A DNA stretch of 64,000 bases from NCBI GenBank assembly GCA_937976305.1, contig CALJSB010000025.1, forward strand, positions 1-64,000, in the 5' to 3' direction. The notes below the pieces were generated by a model. The model ran no database searches, had not been told where the DNA came from, and was given only the letters and a program-made list of their open reading frames with translations. Below are positions 50,766 through 60,478 of this stretch, piece after piece. This DNA comes from an uncultured Acidimicrobiales bacterium (GTDB lineage Bacteria > Actinomycetota > Acidimicrobiia > Acidimicrobiales > SZUA-35). The stretch's first letter is position 1; the number at the start of each line of letters is the position of its first letter. Made by a program: the position numbers and the translations under genes.

Positions 50766-52022
50766 GTGTCCGAATCCTTGAGCAAGATCACCCAGGGCTC
50801 TGAGCCCGGGCGTCGCGTTGCCGTCCGGCTCACGCCAGACGCTCTACGCCATGTCAGAGGCGGTCATCCGTGGGTGTATGACGGATCCATCACCGATCTC
50901 AAGCCTCCATCCGGCACCAGGCCGAGCGACCTATCGAGCGGGGACCTCGGGGTGGTCTTCGACAAGAACCGACGGTTTGTGGCCATCGGCCTCTATGACC
51001 CCGACTCGCCGATTCGTCTTCGGATCCTGCATCAGGGGTCGCCGTTGACGATCGACGGCGCATTCTGGCGCGACCGCCTTGCCACTGCCTTGGAGCGACG
51101 TCAACCGCTGTTGGCGGATGGCCAACACACCGGCTGGCGATGGGTGAGCGGCGAGAACGATCAACTGCCAGGACTTGTCCTCGACTGCTACGACCGGACG
51201 CTGGTGGTGAAGCTCGACGCCGGTGCATGGCTCCCCCACTTGGATCCGTTGCTGTCCGAGGCCGTTGCCCTTCGCGACGTCGACACCATCGTGCTGCGCC
51301 TGTCCCGCACCGTCAGTGTCCTCGCATTCGGTGCTGGCTCATTGAGCGACGGCGACATCTTGGCTGGTGCAGCGCCTGCTGCAGTCACCGACTTTCGCGA
51401 GAACGGTCTCGCGCTCACTGCTGATGTCGTGCAGGGACAGAAGACTGGCTACTTCCTCGACCAGCGAGCCAATCGACGGCGAGTTGGCGAACTCTCTGCG
51501 GGCCACGACGTGCTCGACATGTTCAGTTGCACCGGTGGGTTCACGGTGGCGGCTCTCGCCAAGGGGGCTCGGTCGGTGCATGCGGTCGACCGCAGTCCGC
51601 ATGCAATCGAAGCCGTGAGACGCCACGCAGGCCTGCTCGATGCAAAAGGGTCGTTGACCACCTCGGTGAACGACGCGTTCGCCGAGCTCGAGCAACTCAA
51701 CGCTGCTGGCCGATCGTTTGGCGTCGTGGTTGTTGACCCGCCGTCGTTCGCCACCTCAGCAAAGGACGTTGCGGGAGCCCGGAAGGCGTATCGCAGGCTC
51801 ACCGAGCTTGCGGTACCGCTCGTGGCTCCCGGAGGATGGCTCGTGCAGGCGTCGTGTACGGCGCGCGTCAGCGCAGACGACTTCGTAGATGGCGTGCTTG
51901 CTGAGATTCGTTTAGCGGCGAGAGCGATACTCGACGATGAGTTGACGGGACATGACGTCGACCATCCGGTTGGCTTTCCGGAAGGCGCCTACCTCAAGTG
52001 CCTGTTTGCTCGGCTTGCTTGA
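50766..52022 (+). CDS. Class I rRNA large-subunit methyltransferase (RlmI-like)
   Basis: A 418-residue SAM-dependent methyltransferase. An N-terminal PUA-like RNA-binding domain (HVRGGHPWVYDGSI) is followed by GQKTGYFLDQRANRRRV, the SAM motif VLDMFSCTGGFTVAALAKGA and catalytic motif VVVDPPSFA. RlmI methylates C5 of a cytosine in 23S rRNA; RlmL-type and other RNA targets are possible. Start GTG 50766 is 20 bases from the divergent DUF1800 start. The 3' end overlaps the O-antigen-ligase-like gene by 29 bases. Confidence 0.9.
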   Translation: MSESLSKITQGSEPGRRVAVRLTPDALRHVRGGHPWVYDGSITDLKPPSGTRPSDLSSGDLGVVFDKNRRFVAIGLYDPDSPIRLRILHQGSPLTIDGAFWRDRLATALERRQPLLADGQHTGWRWVSGENDQLPGLVLDCYDRTLVVKLDAGAWLPHLDPLLSEAVALRDVDTIVLRLSRTVSVLAFGAGSLSDGDILAGAAPAAVTDFRENGLALTADVVQGQKTGYFLDQRANRRRVGELSAGHDVLDMFSCTGGFTVAALAKGARSVHAVDRSPHAIEAVRRHAGLLDAKGSLTTSVNDAFAELEQLNAAGRSFGVVVVDPPSFATSAKDVAGARKAYRRLTELAVPLVAPGGWLVQASCTARVSADDFVDGVLAEIRLAARAILDDELTGHDVDHPVGFPEGAYLKCLFARLA

Positions 52023-53616
52023 GCATCCCAAGGCGAGCTCCACGCCACGCCTGTTGATGATCGACATACCCCACCATCATCAACGCGATCAGCGGGTACA
52101 GAATGTCGGCTGTGCCTCGAAGCGTCATGTGAGGGTCAAACGTCTGTGCAACGTTGACCACCGCGAGAGCTCCAAAGGCAGCAGCGGCGGCCATACCGAC
52201 CGGTCCGGCTCGAGACCGCATCACCCGGCGGGCTGTGTGCATGCCAACTCCGATGAATGCGAACCACGCCACAAACAGCGGGATGCCACCGGACCAAATC
52301 AGCCACATATGGCCCGACTCGATCCAGATGAACTCCTCGCCTTCACGTGGCGAAGCGACGCGGGCCTGTGGTGTGACACCCCAGACCACGTTGTTCGCGT
52401 CACGGAAGCTCGGCATGAAGAACATTTCGAGGTTGTAGAGCCGCACATCCCAACTCGACCCCGGGTTGGCCTCGAACAACGATTCGCCTTGGGTCCACGT
52501 CGGTTGGTTGTTGATCGATTCGCGTACCGCACTGGGAATGGCGTGGCCGTCGAAACCGGCGACACGACGCTGGATGAGCGGTGCCGTGATGATGATGGCG
52601 ATGACCAGCAGTGGAAGTGACAGTCTGAAGAGTCGCCCAACAGAACGGGTCACGAGCGCAAGTGCGATGACACCGACGATGAACGAAATCGTTGGGCCGA
52701 TCTGTCCCGACCCGACGACGCCGAGGCTGGTGCAAATTGCGGCAAAGCCGATCAGCTTCCTGGGTCGTTCGTTTCCGAGCAGCATCGCAATCGCAATCAG
52801 GGCATTGATGGCCTGATACACGCCAAAGCCGATGGGATTGCCAACCGATGCAGCGCCGCGCCCGTCGTCGACGATGAAGCCGTCGTTCGGGAAGAAGCGG
52901 TTGAGACGGTCGGCTGTCGCCAAAATGTTGAGCGAGTCCATCAAGCCGAGGATGCCGAGGCCGCTTGCAAAGAGCAGCGAGCAGCCGAGAGCCACCCGGA
53001 CCTGCGCCGGTGTCTTGATCGTGCTGCGAATCATGGCGTACAGCAGGCCGAGTTTGACGAACACCAGTGCGTACAGAATGTCGTCGACTGACAGAGGGCG
53101 CAGTCGAATCACCTGCGTGATGAGCGACAGGAAGAAGCCGCTCCCGACGATGCCAAGCATCACGAAGTCGATGCGATGCAGGCGGAACTTGATCTCTCGA
53201 GACACGATCATCCAACGAGCTGCCAGAACGGCGATCAGCACCATAAGAAGCGCTTCGTTTGGGCGGAGACGAGGCAGGACCTGGTCGCGGCTGAAACCGA
53301 CGATGAGCGGAGCGGTGCCGATCATGATGTAGCCGGCAATCGGCGGGTGGATCCAGACCAGAACGATGAGCCCGACCAACGCGATGGCGGCAACTCCGAC
53401 CGATCCGCCACCAAAGGCAACAATGAAACCGCAGAGAATGGTGAGAGCAAAGCCAATCAAGCCGTAGCGCAGGTAGTTCTCGCGGCTCGGCACCTGAATG
53501 AAGTCGAAGATGTTGTCGACCAGCGTCTCGACGTCGTCTGCGGTACGCATGTTGACGTCGCCGGTGTGAATCTCGTCGAGCTTCTCACGGTGAAGACGAA
53601 TCGCAGTGTCAGACAC
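51994..53616 (-). CDS. O-antigen ligase/polymerase-like membrane protein
   Basis: A 540-residue protein with about 12 membrane helices and a long outer loop between residues 370 and 455 (NQPTWTQGESLFEANPGSSW then DVRLYNLEMFF), the layout of Wzy polymerases and WaaL ligases. The N-terminal 60 residues are cytoplasmic. GTG 53616 is fixed by an excellent AAGGAGG six bases upstream, inside the end of the flippase gene. It is the last gene of the polysaccharide cluster and probably joins or polymerises lipid-linked repeat units outside the membrane. Confidence 0.8.
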   Translation of the reverse strand: MSDTAIRLHREKLDEIHTGDVNMRTADDVETLVDNIFDFIQVPSRENYLRYGLIGFALTILCGFIVAFGGGSVGVAAIALVGLIVLVWIHPPIAGYIMIGTAPLIVGFSRDQVLPRLRPNEALLMVLIAVLAARWMIVSREIKFRLHRIDFVMLGIVGSGFFLSLITQVIRLRPLSVDDILYALVFVKLGLLYAMIRSTIKTPAQVRVALGCSLLFASGLGILGLMDSLNILATADRLNRFFPNDGFIVDDGRGAASVGNPIGFGVYQAINALIAIAMLLGNERPRKLIGFAAICTSLGVVGSGQIGPTISFIVGVIALALVTRSVGRLFRLSLPLLVIAIIITAPLIQRRVAGFDGHAIPSAVRESINNQPTWTQGESLFEANPGSSWDVRLYNLEMFFMPSFRDANNVVWGVTPQARVASPREGEEFIWIESGHMWLIWSGGIPLFVAWFAFIGVGMHTARRVMRSRAGPVGMAAAAAFGALAVVNVAQTFDPHMTLRGTADILYPLIALMMVGYVDHQQAWRGARLGMLKQAEQTGT

Positions 53617-55243
53617 CGGCAACCTCCTTGCTTCGGAACCCAGCGATGAATGTCTTGAGCTCATCGTCGGGCTTTGAACGCAGCGCTGCATAGACCGCCA
53701 AGGCGAGCAGCCCGAGCAGTGCACCCGCTCCGAGGCGGGGCAGGCGGGCGTCGCTAAGCGGAGCAACAACTGCAGCCGCTCCGCCGGCAATGCCGAAGGC
53801 GAGGGCGGCAGCACCCGCGGTGTAGATCACTGATCGTGTGAGACGGTAGGCGCCAACCGGCAGCGGGTTGACGACTCGGATGTGGTGGTAGATACCCGAG
53901 ATCACATCGGACGCCGTGAGCGCCAGCGTGGTGAAGAACACAATCCATGGTCCCGTCGTGAACGCAACGGCCAACCCGGCGCCAACAACGAGGATCACCA
54001 GGCGTAGCGCGTAGGCCTGCAGCGGACCCCGAGCATCGTGGCGGGCGTAGGAAGCAGAGATGGCGATCTGATGCATCGTCTCGCCGATGATCGCTCCGGC
54101 GACGCCAGCGATCGCGAGGGCAATGAGCTCACGACCCCGGTCGGTGCCCATCTCGCCGACGGCCACGATAGGTGCACCAAACCAGCCAAGTGCGGCACAG
54201 GCCGCAGCGCTCGGAATCGCCACGAGAGCCGCCAGGCTGAGGCCCCGGGCGTATTCGTCTGAGAAGCCGGACTGGTCTGATCGTTTCCACAACGTCGAGA
54301 GCCGGGGCAAAATGGCGTAGGCGACCGGCTTGGCGCCGAGAGCCACAGGCAGGCTGAAGACGTTGAGGGCGAGTTGCAGGGCAACAACGCCGCCAGCCAC
54401 GGTGTTGGCAGCAAGCATCAAGACCAGAAAGCGGGCGCCGTTCAACAACGCGGTGCCAGATGATGGCAACGCGGTGCTGACCATGGCCCGGACCTCTGGG
54501 TCTCGCCACCCGGCGGTCGGCCGCAAGCGAACGCCCAGCCGGCGCACCCCCCACCATTGGATGACGGCGTGCAGGAAGACACCGAGTGACGAGCCACCAC
54601 CCAGAAGAAGCAGATGGCGGAGGCCGACATCTGCGAGATCAGTGCCGGTTCCCAGCCAAGAGGCGTAGATGCCGAGGGCGACGATGACCGAGATGTTCTC
54701 GAGGATCGAAGCTGCGGCCGGAAGCGCGAACTGGCCGAGGGCTTGTTGCACCGCTTGGCCAACGGCGGCGATGCCGTAGCCCACAAGCTGAGGTGCGGTA
54801 AGCAGGATCAGTGGCAGGGCGGCCCGCACGAAGTCGGCCCGTTCGGCCCCATCGGGCACGCCAGCGCCGAAGAGCGAGCCAACAAACGGTGCTGTCAGCA
54901 TCACGAGTCCGGCAACGAACCCGAACGCCACGATGACGACGCCGAGGGCGCCGTTTGCAACTCGCTCGACCGATTGGTGGTCGCCGCTGTCGATGTGGGG
55001 CATGAGGCGGGGAATCAGAATGGCCCCGAGGAGCACTCCCACCGTGAGCTCGAAGAGAATCCAGGGCAGCTGATTGGCGATCTGAAAGAGATTGCCGAAG
55101 TAGGACGGGCCGAGAACAGCGCCGATCAGCAGCACCCGGGCAAAGCCGGTGACGCGTGACACGAGCGTCCACTTCGCAACCGAAGCAGAGTTCTCGACCA
55201 TCCGGTCTTCGGTGACGGTCTCGTCGACCGTTCCGCTCTCCAT
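53609..55243 (-). CDS. MurJ/Wzx-like lipid-linked sugar flippase
   Basis: A 544-residue MOP-superfamily protein with about 14 membrane helices. ASVAKWTLVSRVTGFARVLLIGAVLGPSYFGNLFQIAN is the MviN/MurJ-type N-terminal signature, and QLALNVFSLPVALGAKPVAYAILP matches the conserved seventh-helix region. MurJ flips lipid II; in a polysaccharide cluster the homologue more likely flips undecaprenyl-linked repeat units. ATG 55243 is used; TTG 55261 just upstream is possible. A seven-base overlap couples it to the ligase-like gene. Confidence 0.82.
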   Translation of the reverse strand: MESGTVDETVTEDRMVENSASVAKWTLVSRVTGFARVLLIGAVLGPSYFGNLFQIANQLPWILFELTVGVLLGAILIPRLMPHIDSGDHQSVERVANGALGVVIVAFGFVAGLVMLTAPFVGSLFGAGVPDGAERADFVRAALPLILLTAPQLVGYGIAAVGQAVQQALGQFALPAAASILENISVIVALGIYASWLGTGTDLADVGLRHLLLLGGGSSLGVFLHAVIQWWGVRRLGVRLRPTAGWRDPEVRAMVSTALPSSGTALLNGARFLVLMLAANTVAGGVVALQLALNVFSLPVALGAKPVAYAILPRLSTLWKRSDQSGFSDEYARGLSLAALVAIPSAAACAALGWFGAPIVAVGEMGTDRGRELIALAIAGVAGAIIGETMHQIAISASYARHDARGPLQAYALRLVILVVGAGLAVAFTTGPWIVFFTTLALTASDVISGIYHHIRVVNPLPVGAYRLTRSVIYTAGAAALAFGIAGGAAAVVAPLSDARLPRLGAGALLGLLALAVYAALRSKPDDELKTFIAGFRSKEVAGV

Positions 55244-55271
55244 GGTGGACTCGGAGCTCAAAAAGTTCCGA

Positions 55272-56096
55272 TCAGTACGCTTCGGAGACTGCGGTGAGCC
55301 ACCAGCGCCAGATCAAGTAACCGAGGCCGATCGCCGCACCCAGGATGAAGCCAACAACGGCCATCCGCCTTGGGCGTGGTGTGAAAGGCTCGTCGAACAC
55401 AAACGGCTCAGCGGTCACTCGTGGAATCCGAGTGTTGTTGAGCTCGTCGAGCTCCGCGTCGAGAATCATGCGCTCGAGTTCGAGAATCCGGGTGCGGATG
55501 GTCGCGATCTCAGACTGCTTGTCCTGCTGTTCGACAGAGAGGCCAATGCCGCCGTCATTCCGCAGGTTGCTCAGTTCGTCCTGGGCCACCGTGAGCGCTT
55601 CGTTGAATGTGACGAGCTCACTCTGGAGCGTCACCATTGCCTCTTCGCTTGCTCGTTCGGTCACCGCAGCGAGATAGTCAGCTTGCAGATCAGTCACAAC
55701 GTTGAGCGCAAGGTCAGCGTCGTTGTCGAAGTAGTCGAACCGCACGGTCTGGGAGCCGGGAACAACCCCGGCTTCGAGGTCCTCGTTGAACTGCTTGATG
55801 GGAATGCCGTAACGCTCCGCGATCGGTGCCAACAAGGTGTTGGAGTCGACAATGGTGCTCTGTGTCTCTGTCCAGGAATTCCCCCGGTACTCGACCTCGG
55901 TGCGAGCCTGCCACACATCAGCGCGGAGGCTCTCCAGGAAGAAACCGGCTTGGGCGCCAAACGCGGCGAGGCAGATCGTGAGGACAACGAGCCCGACCAG
56001 CGCTCGGGGTGAGGGCCGACCGTTGAAGGCCGAAAGGTGGGTGAAGCCGGTGGGCTCACCGGACTGTTCTGACGGACGCTCGAGTGTTGCGGTCAT
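55272..56096 (-). CDS. Wzz-like chain-length/tyrosine-kinase-modulator protein (copy 2)
   Basis: A 274-residue protein with two membrane helices (residues 33-52 and about 245-264) and a mainly helical outer domain between them. Coiled-coil regions (SEEAMVTLQSELVTFNEAL, DKQSEIATIRTRILELERMI) and the Pro-rich VTAEPFVFDEPFTPRPRR before the second helix match the Wzz/BY-kinase activator fold. No cytoplasmic kinase domain. It probably sets polymer chain length. It starts inside the acyltransferase stop (ATGA overlap). Confidence 0.8.
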   Translation of the reverse strand: MTATLERPSEQSGEPTGFTHLSAFNGRPSPRALVGLVVLTICLAAFGAQAGFFLESLRADVWQARTEVEYRGNSWTETQSTIVDSNTLLAPIAERYGIPIKQFNEDLEAGVVPGSQTVRFDYFDNDADLALNVVTDLQADYLAAVTERASEEAMVTLQSELVTFNEALTVAQDELSNLRNDGGIGLSVEQQDKQSEIATIRTRILELERMILDAELDELNNTRIPRVTAEPFVFDEPFTPRPRRMAVVGFILGAAIGLGYLIWRWWLTAVSEAY

Positions 56097-56719
56097 GAGA
56101 GTGTCTCCGTGTCGAGATCAACGCGCCGTACTTCGTCGGGTTCGATTCGGTCGTCGATCGGCTTGAGTTCGCTGACGGGTTTGGTTGGTCGGGCCGGGTT
56201 GCCGATGGCAACCATGCCGGCGGGGATATCTCGGGTGACGACCGAGCCTGAGCCGATCATGGCTCCGGCACCGATCTTGACGTAGGGCAAGATCGTGACG
56301 CCGACCCCAACCTGGGCACCGGCACCGATGACAGGGCCCGTCATGAGCTCAGCCGAGCGATCACTTCCGGGATACAGGTCGTTGGCGATCGAAACACCGG
56401 GAGCCAAGAACGCACCGTCTTCGATGATGGTGTGCTGGGCGATGTAGCAGTTGGTGTGAATCTTGACGTCGCGGCCGATCTTGACGCCGTAGTCGATCAC
56501 GGTGTTGCTCCAGATGGCGACGTCGTCTGCGATGTCGCACTCTTCGCGCACAATCACGTTGTGGCCGGTCTGAAAGCTGGCACCGATGCGAGAGCCTGCG
56601 TAGAGAATTGTGCCCGATCGAAGGCGGGCTCCTTCGCCGAGTGAAAGCGGAGCAGCTTCGAATCGCTCGACGTGGTAGTCGAGCGTGACGCCGTCATCGA
56701 TGTTGCTGTTGGTGGTCAT
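56093..56719 (-). CDS. Hexapeptide-repeat N-/O-acyltransferase
   Basis: A 208-residue left-handed beta-helix acyltransferase. Repeats run from GEGARLRSGTILYAG through IGRDVKIHTNCYIAQ, IIEDGAFLAPGV to VGVTILPYVKIGAGAMIG, ending SGSVVTRDIPAGMVAIGNPA. It resembles WbpD-like acetyltransferases that act on nucleotide sugars, and the cluster also contains Gfo/Idh (WbpB-like) and DegT (WbpE-like) genes, so the three may make an amino-sugar such as a 3-acetamido uronate. That pathway is inferred. Confidence 0.87.
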   Translation of the reverse strand: MTTNSNIDDGVTLDYHVERFEAAPLSLGEGARLRSGTILYAGSRIGASFQTGHNVIVREECDIADDVAIWSNTVIDYGVKIGRDVKIHTNCYIAQHTIIEDGAFLAPGVSIANDLYPGSDRSAELMTGPVIGAGAQVGVGVTILPYVKIGAGAMIGSGSVVTRDIPAGMVAIGNPARPTKPVSELKPIDDRIEPDEVRRVDLDTETLS

Positions 56720-56753
56720 TACTTCTTGCCTCGTAGATCTTGGAATGTGGGGG

Positions 56754-57818
56754 TCATGCGAAGTACCGATAGAGAACAGAACCGGCTTGGGCGCTCAGGG
56801 AGTCTGGAACGTTTGGGTCGGTCATGATCTTCGTGAGTTGTTGAAGTTCGTCGCTGAAGGTGTTCGGAGCCAAGGGTGAGGTGACATGGCGCGTCAGTGG
56901 CAACATCGCTGCCCCAAATCGTCGCTTAAAGTCAACCAAACCGCCATGAGCGAGATCACTTCGCCCGAAATCAAATGTAGTTGCGTTGGTGTCGACGCAG
57001 TGCGCGAGGGCGCCATAGACAGCACCATGACTCACCCCAAAGGACCGAAAGTCCGGGTGTGAGACGCTGAACTTGTAGTGCCAGGTCGAGTCGGTGCGAA
57101 TCAGCAAGCAGCCGCCGATCATCTCGCCGTCGACAAAACCAGCAATGAGAGTCCAATCGTTGCCGAAGTTGTTGGCGATCGATTCGAACATTTCGAACGG
57201 CTGGGCCAGCAAACCATGGCGGTACTTGCGGACGCCGACGTGCAGTTCATGAAAGCGGCGCAACGCGGTCGGATCCTGGGTGGCAACAAACTCGATGCCA
57301 CGCTTGTTCGACTTTCGGATCTGGCGCCGCGTCAGTGTGGCGAAGCCCTCGAACAACTTTTCAAGCGGGGCATCAAGGGCCACGGTCATCGAGACACCAT
57401 CGACCACCGAGGTGAAGCGCGGATCGTTCTCTGCAGGGTGGTCTGGTCCGGTCTCGAGTATGACGCACGCCCCCGTCGCCACCAGCGGTTCGACCAAGGT
57501 TGGCCACGCGTCCGGAGCAATCGACGTGTCGACGAAGTCGCAGAACGGCAGGCTGACGATGCGCCGGCCGCGCGGGTCGTCAATATCGCTGTAGGCGAGG
57601 GTGTTGTTGTGGCACGTTCGAGCGTTGATTTCGAGGCCGTAGGTCTGCTCCAAGACGCGGTACCAACGCGGATCGACGAAGAGCGCGCTGCGAGAGTCCG
57701 CAACGAGGTGACTCCAGCGTGGATCACTGGATGCACGCAACGTGGTCACGCCGTCATCGACCTCGAGTCGCACGGGAGCGTCGTTCTCGACCAGCGGCCA
57801 CTCAGCGGGCACCGTCAC
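56754..57818 (-). CDS. GNAT/FemAB-like acyltransferase
   Basis: A 354-residue protein of the GNAT-fold BioF2-like/FemAB-related group (acetyltransferase_6). [18 protein letters not shown] is the conserved basic helix, followed by [26 protein letters not shown], and [17 protein letters not shown] with [23 protein letters not shown] forms the GNAT core and CoA-pyrophosphate region. In polysaccharide clusters such proteins transfer aminoacyl or acyl groups to sugars or peptidoglycan. The donor is unknown. The start overlaps the sugar transferase stop by 17 bases. Confidence 0.8.
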   Translation of the reverse strand: MTVPAEWPLVENDAPVRLEVDDGVTTLRASSDPRWSHLVADSRSALFVDPRWYRVLEQTYGLEINARTCHNNTLAYSDIDDPRGRRIVSLPFCDFVDTSIAPDAWPTLVEPLVATGACVILETGPDHPAENDPRFTSVVDGVSMTVALDAPLEKLFEGFATLTRRQIRKSNKRGIEFVATQDPTALRRFHELHVGVRKYRHGLLAQPFEMFESIANNFGNDWTLIAGFVDGEMIGGCLLIRTDSTWHYKFSVSHPDFRSFGVSHGAVYGALAHCVDTNATTFDFGRSDLAHGGLVDFKRRFGAAMLPLTRHVTSPLAPNTFSDELQQLTKIMTDPNVPDSLSAQAGSVLYRYFA

Positions 57819-58566
57819 CCCTCAGAACGGCCTTCGGCGTCCGAAACAAGATCGAAAGATCGCTCCACAAGGTGAAGTTCTCGACGTACTCGACATCGAG
57901 GTCGAGCATCTCGAGGCTCGACAGCAGGTTTCGTCCCGAGACCTGCCACAGGCCGCTACAACCGGGGACAGCACGGGAGCGTTGGCGATGCTTTGCACTG
58001 AAGAGATCGACTTCCCACTGCAGCGCTGGTCGAGGACCAACAAGCGACATTTCACCCTTGATCACGTTGATGAGCTGCGGCAGCTCGTCGATGCTGAAGC
58101 GGCGAAGGACTGAGCCAACCTTGGTCACTCTGGGATCTTGCAGCTTGTAGATGCCGTCGTTGGTACCCGCTTCGACGTCGCCAGCAAGCAAACGCTCCTG
58201 GTAGGCACGATGCTCGGCGTCGCTGGCGTCAGTCCGCATGGTGCGGAACTTCAGCAGATCGAAGGCCGACTCGTTCTTGCCCACTCGGCTCTGTACGAAG
58301 AACACCGGGCCACGTGAGGTTGCCTTGATGGCAAGTGCAACAAGGAGCGTCACCGGCAACGTCACGATCAACACGGCAACGGCGACCACGATGTCGATCA
58401 CACGCTTTGCCAATCGTGCTGGTGCACTTCCCATCGGTTCGAAGGCGATCGGCTCTGGTTCGACGATCGGATCCGGGCTCTTGATCAACTCGAGGTTGTC
58501 TCGCTGTCGGATCGGCTGGCGCCGTTCTGTTTGCAACTCTCGCTCTTGGTTTGGAAGGAGTGTCAT
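57802..58566 (-). CDS. Polyprenyl-phosphate sugar-phosphate transferase (initiating)
   Basis: A 254-residue bacterial sugar transferase (PF02397) that starts repeat-unit synthesis by moving a sugar phosphate from a nucleotide sugar to undecaprenyl phosphate. Motifs: [15 protein letters not shown] re-entrant helix (residues 54-75), [54 protein letters not shown] and [12 protein letters not shown]. The short form with a single N-terminal membrane segment is the monotopic type (WcaJ C-terminal half/PglC-like). ATGA overlap with the upstream Wzz-like gene. Confidence 0.93.
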   Translation of the reverse strand: MTLLPNQERELQTERRQPIRQRDNLELIKSPDPIVEPEPIAFEPMGSAPARLAKRVIDIVVAVAVLIVTLPVTLLVALAIKATSRGPVFFVQSRVGKNESAFDLLKFRTMRTDASDAEHRAYQERLLAGDVEAGTNDGIYKLQDPRVTKVGSVLRRFSIDELPQLINVIKGEMSLVGPRPALQWEVDLFSAKHRQRSRAVPGCSGLWQVSGRNLLSSLEMLDLDVEYVENFTLWSDLSILFRTPKAVLRGDGAR

Positions 58567-59369
58567 CGACGTTCCGCCAATTCCGCGGGCTCCGCCCGCT
58601 TGTAGAAGATGATGAAGGCCATGAACGCAGCGAGCATGCCGCCTGCCGCTCCCCCGAATACTGCCATTTTGACGGGCTCGGGTTCGACCGGTTCGTTCTC
58701 GACAAAGGGCTGCGTCACGATCCTGGGGACCGAATCTTGACGATTCAGGGTGTCGATCCCCTGCTCGTCCATTCGCAGCAATACGTTGGTGATCTGTTGG
58801 CGAACCGATACCAGTTCGTTCTGGCGATCGATCTGCTCGTTGCGGCTGAGCAAGTCGCGATTGGCGAGGAGCTCAACAAGGTCGGCCTCGACGAGTCGGA
58901 GGGCATCGAGATAGGTCTCGAGCACGCCGAACTGTGGTTCGTCGTCCGGTGTTTCAAACTGGGCCAGGTAGTTGTCGACGACATCACGCACCACGCTCTG
59001 AGCAACCTCAGGATCGGTGTGGATGAATGACACAGAAACGGCCTGTGTGCCGTCAACAGCCTTCGCCTCATAGAACTTCTCGAACTCTTCGAAGTCGAGC
59101 TCGAACCGCTGAGCGACGGGTTGCCACACCGTTGGGCTGGCCAGGGTCACCGCGACGGTTTCGGTGAAGAGCAGCTCTTGACGGTTTTGGACAACGGCAA
59201 CGCCCTGCCACTTCTCCGTCTTGAGCGACTCCGCAAACGCCGCAGCTTGTGCCGTGATGCCGATCATCACGAAGGCCAACAAGAACACGGCCACCACCAC
59301 CCGAACCGGTACGGGTCCAGGTGGTGGTCCGAAGAGCTCTCGCTCGATCGGCTCGGCCGACTTGAGCAT
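58563..59369 (-). CDS. Wzz-like chain-length/tyrosine-kinase-modulator protein (copy 1)
   Basis: A 268-residue protein with membrane helices at about 24-44 and 237-258 flanking a helical outer domain (EADLVELLANRDLLSRNEQI, ELVSVRQQITNVLLRMDEQG). VPRIVTQPFVENEPVEPEPVK is the Pro-rich segment before the second helix. It is a clear parallel of the protein at 55272, in the same operon. Start ATG 59369 (MLKSAEPIEREL) overlaps the DegT stop as TGATG; the longer frame upstream is only antisense-free read-through. Confidence 0.82.
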   Translation of the reverse strand: MLKSAEPIERELFGPPPGPVPVRVVVAVFLLAFVMIGITAQAAAFAESLKTEKWQGVAVVQNRQELLFTETVAVTLASPTVWQPVAQRFELDFEEFEKFYEAKAVDGTQAVSVSFIHTDPEVAQSVVRDVVDNYLAQFETPDDEPQFGVLETYLDALRLVEADLVELLANRDLLSRNEQIDRQNELVSVRQQITNVLLRMDEQGIDTLNRQDSVPRIVTQPFVENEPVEPEPVKMAVFGGAAGGMLAAFMAFIIFYKRAEPAELAERR

Positions 59370-60478
59370 CAGTCGGTGAGGGTCTTGGCGACCCGCTCGA
59401 CGTCGGCTTCTGAAAGGTGTGGGTGCATTGGCAGCGAGATGATCTCGCCGGCCAGACGCTCCGATACCTCGAACTCGCCAGTAGAACCACCGAAGGGCTT
59501 CTGAAGATGGCAGGGAATCGGATAGTGAATGCCCCAGCCAATCCCGGCGGCATCGAGCTTCGCTGATGCCTCGTCGCGGGTCATGCCAACGCAACGCACA
59601 ATGCCGAGGTGATGGACAGACTCAGCCTCTTCACGAATGGTGAGGGGTACGAGGGATGCCGGCAGGTACTGGCGGTACCAGTCGGCAACTGCTCGGCGTC
59701 GAGCATTCCAGTCGTTGAGGCGACGCAGCTTGATGCGTAGTGTCGCACCCTGGAGGCCGTCAAGACGGGAGTTGCGACCGACGACATCGTGCTCGTAGCG
59801 CGATGACACCGAGCGCCCGTGGTTCGAGATCTGCCAGATCTTGTCGGCAAGGGCTGCATCGTTGGTCACGACCGCTCCCCCGTCGCCGAGCGCACCCAGG
59901 TTCTTGCCTGGGTAGAAGCTGAAGCCGGCAGCAAGGCCAACCGAACCGGCGGTAGCGCCGTTCCAGGTGGCGCCGTGAGCTTGGGCTGAGTCCTCAACGA
60001 ATGCGAGACCGAGATCGTCACAGGCCTTGCCGACGTCGTCGGCATCAACCATTTGTCCGTAGAGGTGCACCGCCATCACAGCGACCGTCTTTGGTGTGGC
60101 GGCAGCCCGGATGTGGTCGCCGGTGATCAGCATCGTGTCGGGATCGACGTCAGCAAACACCGGGGTTGCCCCGACTCGGACGACGGCTTCTGCCGTTGCG
60201 ATGAAGGTGTTGGCCGGGACGATGATCTCGTCGCCAGGGCCAAAGCCCGCAGCTTCGAGAATCAGCTCGAGGGCATCGGTGCCGTTCGCGACGCCGATAC
60301 AGCGAGCTGCGCCGCTGTAGGCCGCAAACTCTTCTTCGAAAGCAGCAACTTCGGCGCCGCCGACGAAGCCGGCCGTCGAGACGGTGGTGTCCCAGATGGC
60401 GTCGAGCTCGGCTCGAACCTCTTCGTGGGTTGCCACGAGATCGAGGAATCGGATGGGGGTTTCGAGATCAAGCGCCAT
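59369..60478 (-). CDS. DegT/DnrJ/EryC1/StrS-family sugar aminotransferase
   Basis: A 369-residue PLP-dependent aminotransferase acting on a keto-sugar nucleotide. RFLDLVATHEEVRAELDAIW at the N-terminus, CIGVANGTDALELIL (cofactor phosphate), VEDSAQAHGATWNG, and FSFYPGKNLGALGDGGAV with the PLP Lys. HYPIPCHLQKPF is the substrate-binding ending typical for WbpE/FdtB-like enzymes. ATG 60478 has AAGGAG seven bases upstream and overlaps the Gfo/Idh gene by 11 bases; the dehydrogenase probably supplies the 3-keto sugar it aminates. Confidence 0.93.
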   Translation of the reverse strand: MALDLETPIRFLDLVATHEEVRAELDAIWDTTVSTAGFVGGAEVAAFEEEFAAYSGAARCIGVANGTDALELILEAAGFGPGDEIIVPANTFIATAEAVVRVGATPVFADVDPDTMLITGDHIRAAATPKTVAVMAVHLYGQMVDADDVGKACDDLGLAFVEDSAQAHGATWNGATAGSVGLAAGFSFYPGKNLGALGDGGAVVTNDAALADKIWQISNHGRSVSSRYEHDVVGRNSRLDGLQGATLRIKLRRLNDWNARRRAVADWYRQYLPASLVPLTIREEAESVHHLGIVRCVGMTRDEASAKLDAAGIGWGIHYPIPCHLQKPFGGSTGEFEVSERLAGEIISLPMHPHLSEADVERVAKTLTD

